Origin: Eleginops maclovinus
Lineage: Eukaryota; Chordata; Actinopteri; Perciformes; Eleginopidae
Direction of reading: 5' to 3'
Assembly: GCF_036324505.1 (NCBI RefSeq)
Contig: NC_086370.1
Location: forward strand, 10,092,512-10,156,511
Length of the DNA stretch: 64,000 bases
Both the position numbers and the translations under genes were made by a program. Below, piece by piece: positions 17,811-30,514 of this stretch. The first letter of the stretch is position 1. Each line of letters starts with the position of its first letter. Under the pieces are notes generated by a model. The model had not been told where the DNA came from and made no database searches. It saw only the letters and a list, made by a program, of their open reading frames with translations.

Positions 17811-20559
17811 AATTATCCTGATTGCTCCTTGATTATAAGATCAGCAGCAAGTGCACACAAGAGTACTCATTTCCGCTTACTTGAGCCTCCCCGGAAACTG
17901 GTTTAACCATTAATAGCTACCTAACCTGCACGGATCATTTTAATCTTTAATCCGTCAATTGATTTTGGGTCTACTCATGTCGTTCGTGAAGTTTAAATGA
18001 TGTGATTCAATTTTTAAAGGAGCATTTTCCTGAACATCCACAGTGTTTTCATACAGTGTACTGTTACAATGCACAGCATGAAAACTCAAACAGTTTTAAG
18101 GCTGTGCATTTACAGTAAAATAGAAAAATAATACATTTTCTATTTTGTTATTATATCTTATTTATTTAGGACCGTTTATATATGCCCTATCTAATACCCA
18201 TAAGAGTATTTTTCTGAAAATAAACGGTAAGATAACATTAGTTCTCAAAATTGTGAGTTTCACAAAAGACATATGTAAAAGTGAAATGCAATTATGGCAT
18301 GGAAATATTATAATGCGAAAAGGGAAATTGGTTTTACATGACAAAGCATTGCTTGGAGAACGGTGTCAGAGGTGCATCATTTTAATGTCTTCACAGTAAT
18401 ATTGCCTCAGAAACATTCATGTGCATGTCATTCTAAAATTCACCTTCTGCCCTTTGCTAAGTACGTTCATGAGATAAAATATAACATTCATTTAGCTTTA
18501 TAGTGAAAAAAATAAAACTAAAATAGTTTAAATGAGCTCCGAGGTGGGATTTGGTGGTCGACTTAATCTCCATTCCCTTCCTCTGGCTGAGGGACAACGG
18601 ATAAGTCCACATTGAACCCTGACACATCCTACTCTTATTGGGTAACGTCTTGAGACAGCTCTTATTGACCTGCCTGACTGATGCAGCTACATGAGATTTT
18701 CATTACAAACCTTCCAGCTTACTAAAAGGTCCTTTAGATTAGCTGCGACTCTTTCTCTATTTGAGAGACATTCTAGTAATAACTGTTTGAAGGGAAATAG
18801 CATTGCTTTATTGAACCACAGGTTAATTCAATAGCCCGGTGTTGACAGAACCTGTAAATCCTGTGTCTGCTGATGACCTCAGACCCAATCTGCTCTAATG
18901 CCAGTCTGCAAGTATTACTATAGCAACGGAAGTAGCTAACCACTTTTGGTTGGTCTTTTGACCGCACATTTCAGTTGTACATTTCACATAATGATATGAC
19001 TCAGTTTGTATTCACAAGTGGATACCAGGAAAGGCAAACTTTTAAGGATTCATAAGTTTCAATTCAGCTTTTGCTCAGGGGGATGTGATGAAATATGATG
19101 TGGTAGATTACAGCATTATTTAGTTAAAGGCATCTCTATGGTGCCAAGCAACCTTCCCTCGCATGCTGGTTCCAAATGATTGCTCTGTGAAAGTCTCTCT
19201 CAGGAGCCACTGAGCAACACATAGGGCAGTGCTGCTATCTGGGCCGGCTCACTTCCAATTCACACAAAATGTTTGCTATTGCAAAAATAATAAGTAAACT
19301 TATATATCATCCATCCATTTTGTTACACCACACTTGCTGCCATTCAGACATGTGGCTGTTTTTCTGCGTTACAACCTTCAGCACAATATGAATACATTTG
19401 AGTTTTTCTCCTGACGAACTGTGAAGACAGGAGACTGTGTTTTTAAGGCACATTTTGTTACGAAGGCGAGAGACGAGGGGTGCTAATGAGACAGAAATGT
19501 GTCTTGTCTCTTCTGCCTCTCAGCACCGTAATTGTAGGAGGCCTCTTGTTGACAATCCCTGGAGGAAAATTGCAGGCACTCTCTGACGCCTGGGCAGTCT
19601 GATCCTATTACCTGACTCCATGCTAACATCAGCTTCAATCAGCAGGTAGAGCACTTCCACATCATTCTGCCGCTCTCTTATCTGAGAGCCCTGACATGCT
19701 GTGGAGAGGAATAAGAATAGGCTGCTGTTTTTAAAATACAACCTACAAACCCCCAGCTGGTTTTAAACCGTCTGGCCTTAGTAGTTTCCTGCTTTTGCAT
19801 ATTTAACTCGTATACTCAAGTAGTCTTTTCCTTACCTACAGTTTGATAACTGAATATAACTAAGGTCTGTGGGTTACTATTAAAACAAAAACATTACACA
19901 AATTAATCAAATGCACCATGTGCCATGCTTGCATTCAAAAAACAGGAGCCTGATAAGTTCAAAAAATGTTCAATTCTCTATGACTGTTATCATTGGAATT
20001 TAAAGCAGCCGACCTTCAAAGTTGTTTTCTGGGCTAATGTGAAAAATCCATTTGAAAGATAATCAATGTTGAGGAATGAACTAACTCATACATACACAAA
20101 CAGTTTTAGCTTCATTTTGTAGTTGTTTCTGTTGTGTGGAACCATTGTTGACCCTTTTTCCTAGGTCAAAGCGTCTTTGTCTACTTCAGATTTGTAAGAT
20201 AGAAAAGTTAGACGAGTTAATCAGTTTAAGAACCGCAACTGAGTTAGATGACAGTTTTCCTCATTTTCTCCCCAAGCTGCCACATTTGATTTGTCAAAAG
20301 ACTCAAGAAAAAGCCCTCACAACAGTCTCTTGCTCACGTTATGTAAAGCTTATATAACAGAGGGATGGAAGAGGCTTGTCTGAGTAGGTGACTCCGCTGT
20401 GGGATAGGGAACAATTTAAATGTCCCTCCTCACGACTCTTCCAAAAACCCTTCATTAATCATGAACTCCCTTCTATGAAATATTAAATCTAAATGTAGTT
20501 GTGAGTGTTGGAGTTCTCCCTGGGCCCTCTCCTTTTGTTATCTGGTGCTTACTAGGCAT

Positions 20560-20740
20560 AGACGTCCGAGATGGTTCAAGACAAATGGACCAAGAGGGAG
20601 GCCAAGTAATCAGCCATGAATTTCAGGTTTGAAAGAGTGCGCTTTAATTAAATTTGACTCGGCCTGATAAGAAGTCCAAGGTTAGCATGAAGAATGGATG
20701 GAGTAAAAATAAAACTAAATTTCTTCCCGAAGCCAAAGGG
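20560..20740. promoter_or_regulatory. Candidate conserved noncoding element
   Basis: Balanced-composition block with AAGTAATCAGCC and CTTTAATTAAATTTG homeodomain-type motifs and no repeats. A function is only suggested by composition and motif density. Confidence 0.2.
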
Positions 20741-22954
20741 TAATTTAAATACAACTTTTACGAATGTGAAAGGGCATTTTTCTTCTCTCCCTATCACATT
20801 TTCTTCAAAGGTGAGCTATGTAATGGAATAGATTGTTATAAATCTGTTATACAGCTAAATAATATTAAATGTGAACATATCTCTTTTTAAGCATATTGAT
20901 CATTTTAAGGAAAGCTGCTGTTGCATCACAATACACATGCATAGGCCTAGTCAGCCGACACACAAATGGCTGTGTTGAGGTTATTAGCTAGACGATGTGC
21001 TGCATGTCATAAGAAAATACATTTCTCAGATGGGTTGTCTTGGAAATATATGGCTTCTTCCTCTCTGTGCAGCGATGAGTCAGTTAGAACCGTAATGAAG
21101 TTATTTTTCCACGGAGTGAGAAATGGGAGAAAGAAAGCGAAATCAATAGTGATCTCTTGAAGCCAGAGTCTGCCATCTAATCTCTCAGTGGTACTGGAAG
21201 TGCTTCATTTGGCCTTTTTGATGCTTCCCCACCCACTCTCTGCTCACAAAAACACCTACTCCCCAGTGTTTCTCATAAGTAAACATGCATAAATGGACCT
21301 CATACAAGCTTGAAATATCAGCTTACCCATGCAGTAGAAATTAATGGAAGTGCAGTCAAGTTTCAAATGGAAGTTGTGTAAGATCTCGGCACAGACTGGG
21401 TGCTAAAATATGAATATATTTTTTTTCTCTCTGTTCATCATATTTTATTTAGATTTTGTGGTTCCACTTTATCCATTTTAGACTGCAAAATGACTTGTCT
21501 ATCTATCAATTAAAGGACTAACAAAATCGGCACAAGGGTGCAGAGAGGCTTGACGACAGTGGTTTAGTAATGGCTATAGAATTGTACTGTTTTGCTATTT
21601 TGCAGCAGGTGTTTTTATCAGGTTCTAGCAATTCTTGAAAATTAAGCAGTGGTTTCCAAATGACTCAACAGTGTGTGATACGGTTAATCATGCAAACTGA
21701 CATATGTATTTACCGAATATAACTCAATATAAGAAATACATTTTCATATACAATATAAAATATGCTGTATGACCTAGTACAACCATGAATTGCTCTTCTG
21801 CTTCATGTTGATTAACCCTATTTGGCACATATAGTTCTCTCCTTGTGAAAGAAGCATCTGCGCAGCTCTGGTTACAGCACTGTGTCGGCGGAGGAATGTA
21901 AATCCGGAGTAATGGGTGAAGGCCCATAAAAGCACCTGCACATGTGATGTTAAGGCTCTGCTTCACATGATCTGGCATCTGAAAGGGTGAATGTAAAGGC
22001 CATGAATAAATCACATGCTTTGCGGCAAGAATATCTTTTGCGTTTCCTGTTTGTCAGCCTTTTTTCATTGCTTGAACAGGCAGTGTCGGTTCTCTGAGGG
22101 TGATTCCACAATCTGGGTGTGAGTGTCTGGGTCGTGCTGAGACAGGCAGCTAGTGCCAATGCTCACTTTGAGTAACGTGACGAAAGAATTGCAGATCCTC
22201 TCTTAATCTTAGTGGCAGGGCTGGCTCTGCAGTTGGAAGACATCAGCCACCATATCGTAATCAGAGGACTATGATAGGTTCTTGTAGAAAAACATCCATA
22301 TTTCTCAGCCTGAGCCTCTACCTCTGAATTTGACTCCAAAGCTGAAAATGTATGCAGTCGTCATAAGTTGTCAATAGCTGAATAACAACAACCACAGGGC
22401 TGCACCTATTTTAAACATGCTATAAGGATAGAGTACCTTTGGACTGCTCTCCTCGAAACTGAAGTATTTCAGTGATTTGATTCTTCGCCTTCAAGCTATT
22501 GAATTCTTTATCTTTATAATACATTCAGTGTGGGATGCATGGGTCTTAGTCTTTTCCTACCTCAAAGTTGCTTCTTGTACATTCTGAGAACAACACCATA
22601 AAACAAAACAAACATAATTGTGTTTCTTTGTGGTGTGCATGGTGTTAATGTATACATTGCCCATTAATGATGTGGGGGTTAACATAGGAAACAATAATGA
22701 GCACTGAGTAGAATCCAGATGTCCAAAAGTGTGTTGGAAATGACCAGAGTCAGTAATTTTGATAACATCAAAAACTGAAAAACTAAACCCCCCTTCTGAG
22801 TCCACAAGGTTTTTTTGCTCTTGATCCTTCTCCCAGCTGTTTATAATTCATCCTCAGTCCAAACTTCCCACTGCCAACAGTTCCGGATGTACATTGCTGT
22901 CTCTGCAGGAAATGTTACTCTTCTCAGAAACTGGGCGACCCGAGCAGGAAATGC

Positions 22955-23445
22955 TACGGAAGCCGAGAACGGCCATGGATTTTTCTCTTTTTTATGCACT
23001 GTTATCTCGTTATAACAAAGATTGTTTTCTCGTGATAACAACGTATTATCTCGTTATCTCGATATAACAGAAATGTTCAAGTCTGATGATTGCGCGTTGG
23101 TTAATGTGATCCTGATTTCAAGCTACAACAGCTGCCACTGTCTGGTCCAGGTGTGTCCCAGGGAGTTGAAAATGGCAGATCACATTATTGATCAACGCAT
23201 CAGGATTAAACTAACATAAAGTGTAATTTACCGGTAGGCTACACCCACAGCCAGTGGCTACGGAAGCTGGCAGCTCTTGTAGGTTGAAATCAAGTCGAAC
23301 ATATTATACATTAATCTGTTGTCACGAGAAAACGATCTTTGTCATATCGAGATTAACAAGTCGTTATCACGAGATAACAAGTCGTTATCACGAGATAACA
23401 GCGCATAAAAAAGAGAAAAATCCATGGCCGTTCTCAGCTTCCGAA
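22955..23445. mobile_element. MITE-like element with long palindromic inverted termini
   Basis: The left end (from 22955) begins TACGGAAGCCGAGAAC. The right end (to 23445), read on the opposite strand, begins TTCGGAAGCTGAGAAC. The arms match for over 100 bases, including CGGCCATGGATTTTTCTC, and continue into repeated palindromic TTATCTCG/CGAGATAA motifs. AAATGC abuts both sides (22949-22954 and 23446-23451), consistent with a 6-base target-site duplication. The right arm carries an extra tandem 21-base unit. There is no transposase, so it is non-autonomous. I do not assign a superfamily. Confidence 0.8.
23355..23396. repeat. Two exact 21-bp tandem units inside the MITE right arm
   Basis: The unit AACAAGTCGTTATCACGAGAT occurs twice head to tail with no mismatch. 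Each unit contains the near-palindrome TTATCACGAGATAA when read into the next copy. The left arm lacks this duplication, so it probably arose after or during amplification of the element. Confidence 0.85.
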
Positions 23446-23451
23446 AAATGC

Positions 23452-26400
23452 AATACAAGACACTGATTTTATTAAAGAGAGACGAAAGGCCCCACAGAAA
23501 TGTCCCTGACAATCAAACTACAGAAACGTTTTTCTTTATGTAAAGACCATGTATTCATTTTGACGATCATGTATCAATAACGTCAAAGTCCCTTGTTGAT
23601 CTAAATGGATGGAACTTTAGTTTCTGTCTCAAACTGACATTCATTCCTCTACCATTAATGCATCACAATGTATTGCCAGGGTATCTGCTCACATTCACAG
23701 TGAAATAGTTCCTTTTCCTTTGATCAAGTTAAGGTTCCTTTGTATTAATCATGTTATTAGGGTAAATCTAATGTTCTGTTGTGTGCATCTCAAGATAATG
23801 TCCAACAACATTACATGGACTTGACAAAAGGGCAACTTTTAATAGTTTACAGATGTTTATTCTTTCTCACAATTCCTTTTTTATATAAAGCAAAGACTTT
23901 TAAAGTCTGGGTTTCTCACCTCATACCATTTATCGTTAACCTAACAATGAGCAAGACACATCTTCAAGCCAACTGGATGGTGTGGACAAGAAAGATTTTC
24001 TCCATTTAGGATTTACAAAAATGAAATAATAACTGTGCTGTGTGACTAATTGTTGGCTAATATTTTACATTCAGACAGTTGGTTTCCACCCATTCATCAG
24101 AAGGACAGCGACACAAGTGAATCTCAATGCAGGATTACTTGGCTCCGAAGGGGCGTACTCCAATCAGAACAATGGCAGCCTCCTCATGACTGCTCAGGCC
24201 TGCAGACTGTCAGCTAGATGTTTTTTTTTTGTGGGGTTTATTTTCATGATAGGGTCACAATAATGTATTTTGTGTTCATCCAGTGACAGTTACATTTCCT
24301 AACAACCCTTTATGGAAATATCATGTTATTTCCATTATTGTGCTGCAGTCCAATTTAATTATTTTTAAAAGTAAGTGAAGCAATCTGCCTGAAGGCTTGA
24401 CTGTGGCAGTTACTGCCCATGGCAACGTATTAACGTATTTAGAGGAGGAAAGGCTGACAGATTTTCTGTACCTGTCCCATAAACCTGTCGTATCCCACTC
24501 ATCATTACAGAGCCTGGTCTTGTTTTTAAATCTTTGAGACGTTTCAGCGGCAGAAAAGCTCTTACTTACTCTGTATGTCAAGGTGACGCAGTAATGAATC
24601 AAGCAGAATTAATACACTGTAGAGCTGAATACTGCACATTACCTCGCGCCGGTCTTCACTGTCTGAAATCTCCCCCTGGGCATGGAGTTTTAACTGAAGT
24701 TAGGTTCTCTGCCTCTCTTCTAGTCCTCCCTCCCTCCCTGGCTCTCTGTCTTCTGCAGTTCCACCAAGTCCACCTCTTCTCTTCTCTGGTTGCTTGCTCT
24801 CACAAAGTCCACAGAATTAGGTCAGAGTCAGCCGTTAGCGGCTATTAAAGTAAGGTTCAGCAGATTAAGGCCTCCAAGGATAGCCATCCATCAGGGAAGG
24901 TAAAAGTGGGAAAAGTCAGTTTTGGGCTGTCATTAAAGGTGGTTTTGGCGATCAGGAAAAATAGAATTGTTATATTTTAAATGCTTTGGCCCCCAGAGTT
25001 ATAATATTTCAAGATTTATCTCACATTTCTCCTACTGCCTCCAACCCAGTGGACTATACATTTGGATGTCATTATGGTCCAATCCACTGATCTCCACACC
25101 CTTGCCTCCTAGGGGCTATATGCCTTAGCCAGGGTTCTTGAGGACTTTGCCTCTTTACCCACAGGACCCAGGTGACTCCTTCCTCTTTTCCTTCAGGCCA
25201 CATGTTAACTCAGCTTCTCTATCTGACTAAACTTAATTTCCTCCTCCACTGCCTCGAACTGCATCATCAGAATAGGGCGCAGTCGAGCTAGAGCGTATTC
25301 CCACTGGCCAGATTTGCATACGTGCCACTGTACAAAAATCCACACTGAGTTTCAGAGAGAGTATCCTCCTTCATTTCCTACACATATTGAATTGTCTTTT
25401 TAGGTAGCATACTGTGCGTGAACTTGTATTTAAACATTTTTCGTATCTGAAGCCAGTCCGTGACTGCAATGCAAGGCTCACCATAACAGGAAAGCGACTG
25501 GCAAGCAAACAGCAAAACAGGATGTAAGCCAATATGAGTAAACAGTTTTTGCAGGGCCCATATTAGACTGAGACTGTCTGCTGGCCACTTGCCTGGGAAA
25601 GCACCAATTAACAGCTGCTTTTTGTATGAAGTGGCTAAAGTCGACAGGCCTTTTTATGGAACAGGAGAAGGCCAGGTCACTATCAAAAGCAACCTTGATT
25701 CCACTTTTTCCGTTAACTCTTGTGTTTGTTGGTCAAAGCTGCACACACTGTGAAACTGATCTGACGGCTAAACCAACAACTTCATCTGAATGGATCATAC
25801 AGTAAAGACTGTTTTTAATATAATTTTAATGGGCAGGAGAAGACCAACCTTAGACTGGCAGATTTCTCTTGCCAATGCCTTTCTCCCCATGATGATTTTG
25901 AACCTCTCACCTCCTTTAGCATGTGGTAATATAATTTCAAAAGGATGCCTTTCCAAGAGGCAGAGACATCCTTTGAGGCAAAATAAAATTTGATAGAGCA
26001 TAAAGGGTAATGTGATTTCTGCTAAGGAGCTATCAATTTTGTTCATCTCTTTGGATTCCCGGTAGTGCTGAGCCTCCTTTCAATGGGTGAAGCAGAGATC
26101 TCCAAATAAAATGCACACATTGTGTTTGTGGCAGAGCAAAGCGTCTGTAGGAAGCGCTCAGTATCCAGATGAGCACGAGTGATGTTTGTGGCCCGTGGTG
26201 TTAGACCTCACAGAGTGAATGCGTATCTGTATGCACAAGTAAAGAAAAGGGGGTAGTGACAGGATATGGAGATGGTAGCAACGGGATCAGTCTTTGACTA
26301 ACTCAGACACACAAACACACAATGCTTGCTGCATGGGTGGCAGTCCCCGGCGCACTCGTATTTTTACAGCTGGACCCGCATCCCATGGCTTCCACAGATG

Positions 26401-29400
26401 CTTCAAAGCACTCTTCAAAGCCTCCATTGAGGATGCTATTGCATGTTACAGGGACATTTCTTTGCCCAAACCACCCTACAGAAGCTTATACTGCTACAGC
26501 TGAATGTATATTATTTCCACTGTTAATTGCTAAGTATAGATTGTGACAACGCGAAAAATGTTGTCTATCGACTTTGAATTGTAGGTTGCATGAGTCTGAT
26601 ATGCGAAGCAAATGCTATATCGATATTGTGACTGGCTATAGGCTTTTTTATTGAGATACATTTTAAAATGCTTGACAATGCAACGCGGTCTTTGGGCTTG
26701 GACTTGATCATTGATTCCCCTGAATAATTATGCTGCATCAGGCTCTGTGTGTTTCCTGATATCTGACTGTGGGTGTGTACCTGGATGTGGCCAGTCGTGT
26801 TTAACAAACTCCCAGGCTCTCTCCCTCAATGGGGTTTGCGAGCAGGCAGGGGAGACTGAGATATGAGCTCATAAGAGATTAAAGTTTACTATATTTGATT
26901 GTTTCTCGTGTGTGGTGGGGCTTCTACAATGGATCCGGCCAGACGAGTTCAGTCTGAATTAGCCTTAGCAGGAGGGAGAGAAGGGGCGCTGAGAGGGGCC
27001 GCAGCTAATCCCAGGATATTGAGCAGGATTCCTAGGATGAGGCAGCTCCTTTGCTTTTCCAAGTGTGACGATGGGGAGTTTGGGGGGGTGGATTTGGGGT
27101 CTCTGTCTCTCCTCAGTCCCCATTGTGAGGAGAGTTTTCACAGTTTAGGGGCAAAGTGTTTGGGATTCCCTGTCCACTGAAGTGAGTCTTTTTTGGGGGG
27201 GAAATGCCCAGGCAGTACCGGCCTCTGAGGATTAGGCCCACTGGGATAATCAGGATCAGTTCAGTGTCCTCGAAGGGGGTCTCAGTCTATGTCCAACAGA
27301 GTAGGAGAAGGGACGCCACTGTCCTGTGTCGCTGCTAGCTCTGCCCACACCCCCCTCATACCCCAATGACCCGAATCTGCTTTCTATTCTTCACTGTCTC
27401 TAACTCCTTAACTATGACACCGATTCAGATTAACATCTTATCTGGTTTGGGGTAATATTGGTAAAATGAATCTGAAAAAAAATGTGGTAAGGTAAATAAA
27501 AATGTATTACTTTTATATTCTTCTGCTAAATGTGTTATGGAAATAAAGTCTTCCTATTCTCCTATCCCTATTTTACTCTGCATAATAATTAATGTACCAT
27601 AGTGCGGACAATGGAGTTCATAGTTGGACATCCTGTCCTCTGATTGTGATGGCATATGTTGTTTTTCCCTGGAACCTTTGTTTGAAGTCGTCTCGACCTT
27701 AAAAAAAAAGAAAAGTTGCAGGAGTTAAGGATTCAATTTCGTTGCCTGCGACATCTGCTTTTCATATTTATCCAAACCTTTTTATATTTTCTGTGACAAA
27801 CTCTACCCAAACAAAAGCTGGGAAATGGGTGGAACTAAACAACTGGTGGGGCAACCATTCTCCTTTCATGTAGCACAAGCATCTAGAAATAAAGCAGGAA
27901 AGAGCACTTTTTCTATAGCACCATTGTTTTTGTTCTAACCTGACCTATACACACAGCCCACAAACTTGCAAAATCTCACGGTCGCACCACCTTTTGTTAC
28001 CTCAATAGTTTTGTTTTTTCTGGTATAAGCAATGTGCTCTGGACCCTTTTGTCCTCAATAATATCTACAGTAAGACCCTCTGCCAGTGTTGCTTGCCTTG
28101 TGCTGTTACTAAGAAACGGGTGTTAACAACTGCAAGTATGCGGGTGAGCTGGTGAGCAGCTCCAGCACGCGCACAGACAGAGCAGCTCTCTGCAGAACGG
28201 CCAACAAACAAAAAGTGCTTTCATATCTTCCCTCCCCCCTTGTCTTTGGGACAGATGAAGGGTTGAATGGAAAGTGGGGTTGAGGGTGTGGGGGGGTCAC
28301 TGTGTGGTATAGGGAAACCAGTGTTGGGAACATTGTGTTGTCTGATTTCATGGCTTTCTATCTTTTGTTATGCATGTCTAATGATGAAAACAAGTTCTCT
28401 GTGAAATTGTGTTATCTGTTTTGCATCTTCATATTCAGTGCTAATTGTAATTTTGCAACAAGTCAATATCTTAATCACGCTTAAATGTGTTGTTTCCTTG
28501 TGGGGGTGGAAACACTCATAATGTGCGTAAATCATTCTAATCGCATTGTTGATGGAAAAATGAACAAATCCAAGCGAAGACCGTTGCATTGAGGCATTTT
28601 AAAATCTTACTTGTGGTGACTTCAAGCACACGTTACATCTCAAGGATGCACTACTTGTTGCTTTTGTGAGTTTGTGCTCCATATTGTGCCAAAATGTTGC
28701 GACAGCACATCTTGTGGTGTAATATCGTAGCCGTATAGCTATCCTTCGGGGCAGGTGTGATAATATAAGCAGAAATGGCAGCAAGCTATTAGTCTTGTGC
28801 TCTTCTGGCAGGCACTTTGTCTCAATAGACCCCACTGCAGTCAGTGTAGCTTATGCAGCATTGAGAAAAGGGTTGGTGCTCCCCTAACACAAAACATCTA
28901 TTCTATTCCCTCTGCTCACAAGACCAGACCCACTTACTGGAGGTTGTCGGACTCACAAATTGGAGCATTGCACATTTTTAAATGCAGTACTTTTTCATAC
29001 TTTACTATAATTGAATGATAAACAACAATGTAAAGTAAGAAACATTCTCTCAAACCGTAATAAATGGAATGACATTAACTATTTCTCCTTGAGAAAAGTC
29101 TATTTTCCTTTTGTTACACCCTAGAACTTGTAAAATGCGATTTTTCCTGCTTGTAGCAAATTCAGAATAATGTCACATACCTCCACCCGCCAATTGTTTT
29201 CACTCCCGTCTCTGACATTTCTTGTCCTTTTCATCTCATTGTCTCTCATGTCTTGTATGCATCCTCTGTTCTCTCTCTCTGTATGCATGTGTAAACAGAA
29301 ATAAGCGAGGAAGGAACAGGCTATATGAAAGAATTCTTGTGATACATTTTTTATTAGCAATAAATAACCTGAGTATTTGTAGAACAAGTAATTGGGCCTT

Positions 29401-30234
29401 GATGTAAGCTGCTCTGTCATTGTAATGTGAAACTGGAATTCTAACAATATTGCCTTGTACTATTCCTCTACAGAGAAGTAATGCAATTACACATTTGTGT
29501 CATGTTACATTCTACACTGATGATAACTCGCCACCACGATAAACATCAGTGTTATCCATCCTTCGCTCTTACAGTATGAGATTTCATACGTTTGCTTCAC
29601 TTGTTCCCCACATAATATATTTTCAATTATTATCTGTGGTATGGTCCTCCTCTTCTGGTGACTACATAGTGCGGGCAGCACCATATGCTGCATTTCCTCC
29701 AGTAATGGCAGTTTTGGTTTGTCATTGCCATCCTCTCTCCCACAGTGGAACAGCACGCAGTTTCAGCTTCAGTGTTGGCTGCTCCTGGATGCGCAGCTGC
29801 TCCACTGCCGCTTTATTAATGGAATTCAGGAGCTCATCTGAGCGTTCCGATAATGGAACAATAGAGGACCCCGCTTTGACAATCCTTCATCTCTGAGATG
29901 CTACAATTGATCACCAATTCAATTGCTAACTGTAGAAAATTGAATTTCTAGCCCTAACATTGTTCGTTAACCACGGTGCCGATGAGATGGCCATCCAGAT
30001 TAATGATAATGGGAGGCTGAGATGGCTGCTGAGACGGCCTGTGAATTTGATTAGCTCCAGACGGCTGTGGAGACAAAGAGCAGCCAGTCAGACTGTTATG
30101 TGGAAGTACTTAATGAAAGCCCCTGCATGGAAGGTAATTGGGAAATGTTTGTCTAGCTGCATGCTTCTCAACTTACTGTACGCAGTCTTTAAACCTCTTT
30201 AAAAATCAGTCTACAATCTCGCTTTAACCGTTGC

Positions 30235-30236
<2 letters not shown>
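23452..30236. other. Noncoding DNA, no gene seen
   Basis: AT-rich DNA with purine-rich stretches around 26.9-27.3 kb and a candidate conserved block at its end (29940-30180). Open frames are short and unrecognised. Confidence 0.6.
29940..30180. promoter_or_regulatory. Candidate conserved noncoding element
   Basis: Motif-rich block including CCAGATTAATGATAATGG, TTTGATTAGCTC and GTACTTAATGAAAGC, free of repeats and ending just before the AC microsatellite. The open frame here does not resemble a known protein. Confidence 0.25.

Positions 30237-30307
<71 letters not shown>
30237..30307. repeat. (AC)n microsatellite, 71 bp
   Basis: Perfect AC dinucleotide run, the opposite orientation to the other large TG runs in the window. 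Confidence 0.99.
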
Positions 30308-30308
<1 letters not shown>

Positions 30309-30491
30309 CATATTATTTTCTCCTAATAGCATTATCTTGCGTATTGTAAGTAAAGATACCACTTTATAAAACAGCAAACAACTAAATGTTTTTGAAGCGT
30401 TTTTGTTGTTGATAGATTTAGTTTTCATGCTCAAGTAACCAGAATGATTTTTTTCTTAAATAGATTCCCAGGTACCATGTACTCAACTGTA

Positions 30492-30514
30492 ACAAGCTTG
30501 TTTTCCAAGCTTGT
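30492..30514. repeat. 9-bp perfect inverted repeat around HindIII-like core
   Basis: ACAAGCTTG (30492-30500), five-base loop, CAAGCTTGT (30506-30514). Each arm itself contains the palindrome CAAGCTTG, so chance occurrence is plausible. No adjacent feature. Confidence 0.8.

Larger units (their letters stand above)
14602..22954. other. Noncoding DNA, no gene seen
   Basis: Unique-looking intron-like DNA with a poly-G run (17797-17810) and one motif-rich block (20560-20740). No reading frame of note and no recognised transposon. Confidence 0.6.

Noticed and set aside
30492..30514. Hairpin as a microRNA precursor
   Set aside because: A nine-base stem is far too short for a microRNA precursor.
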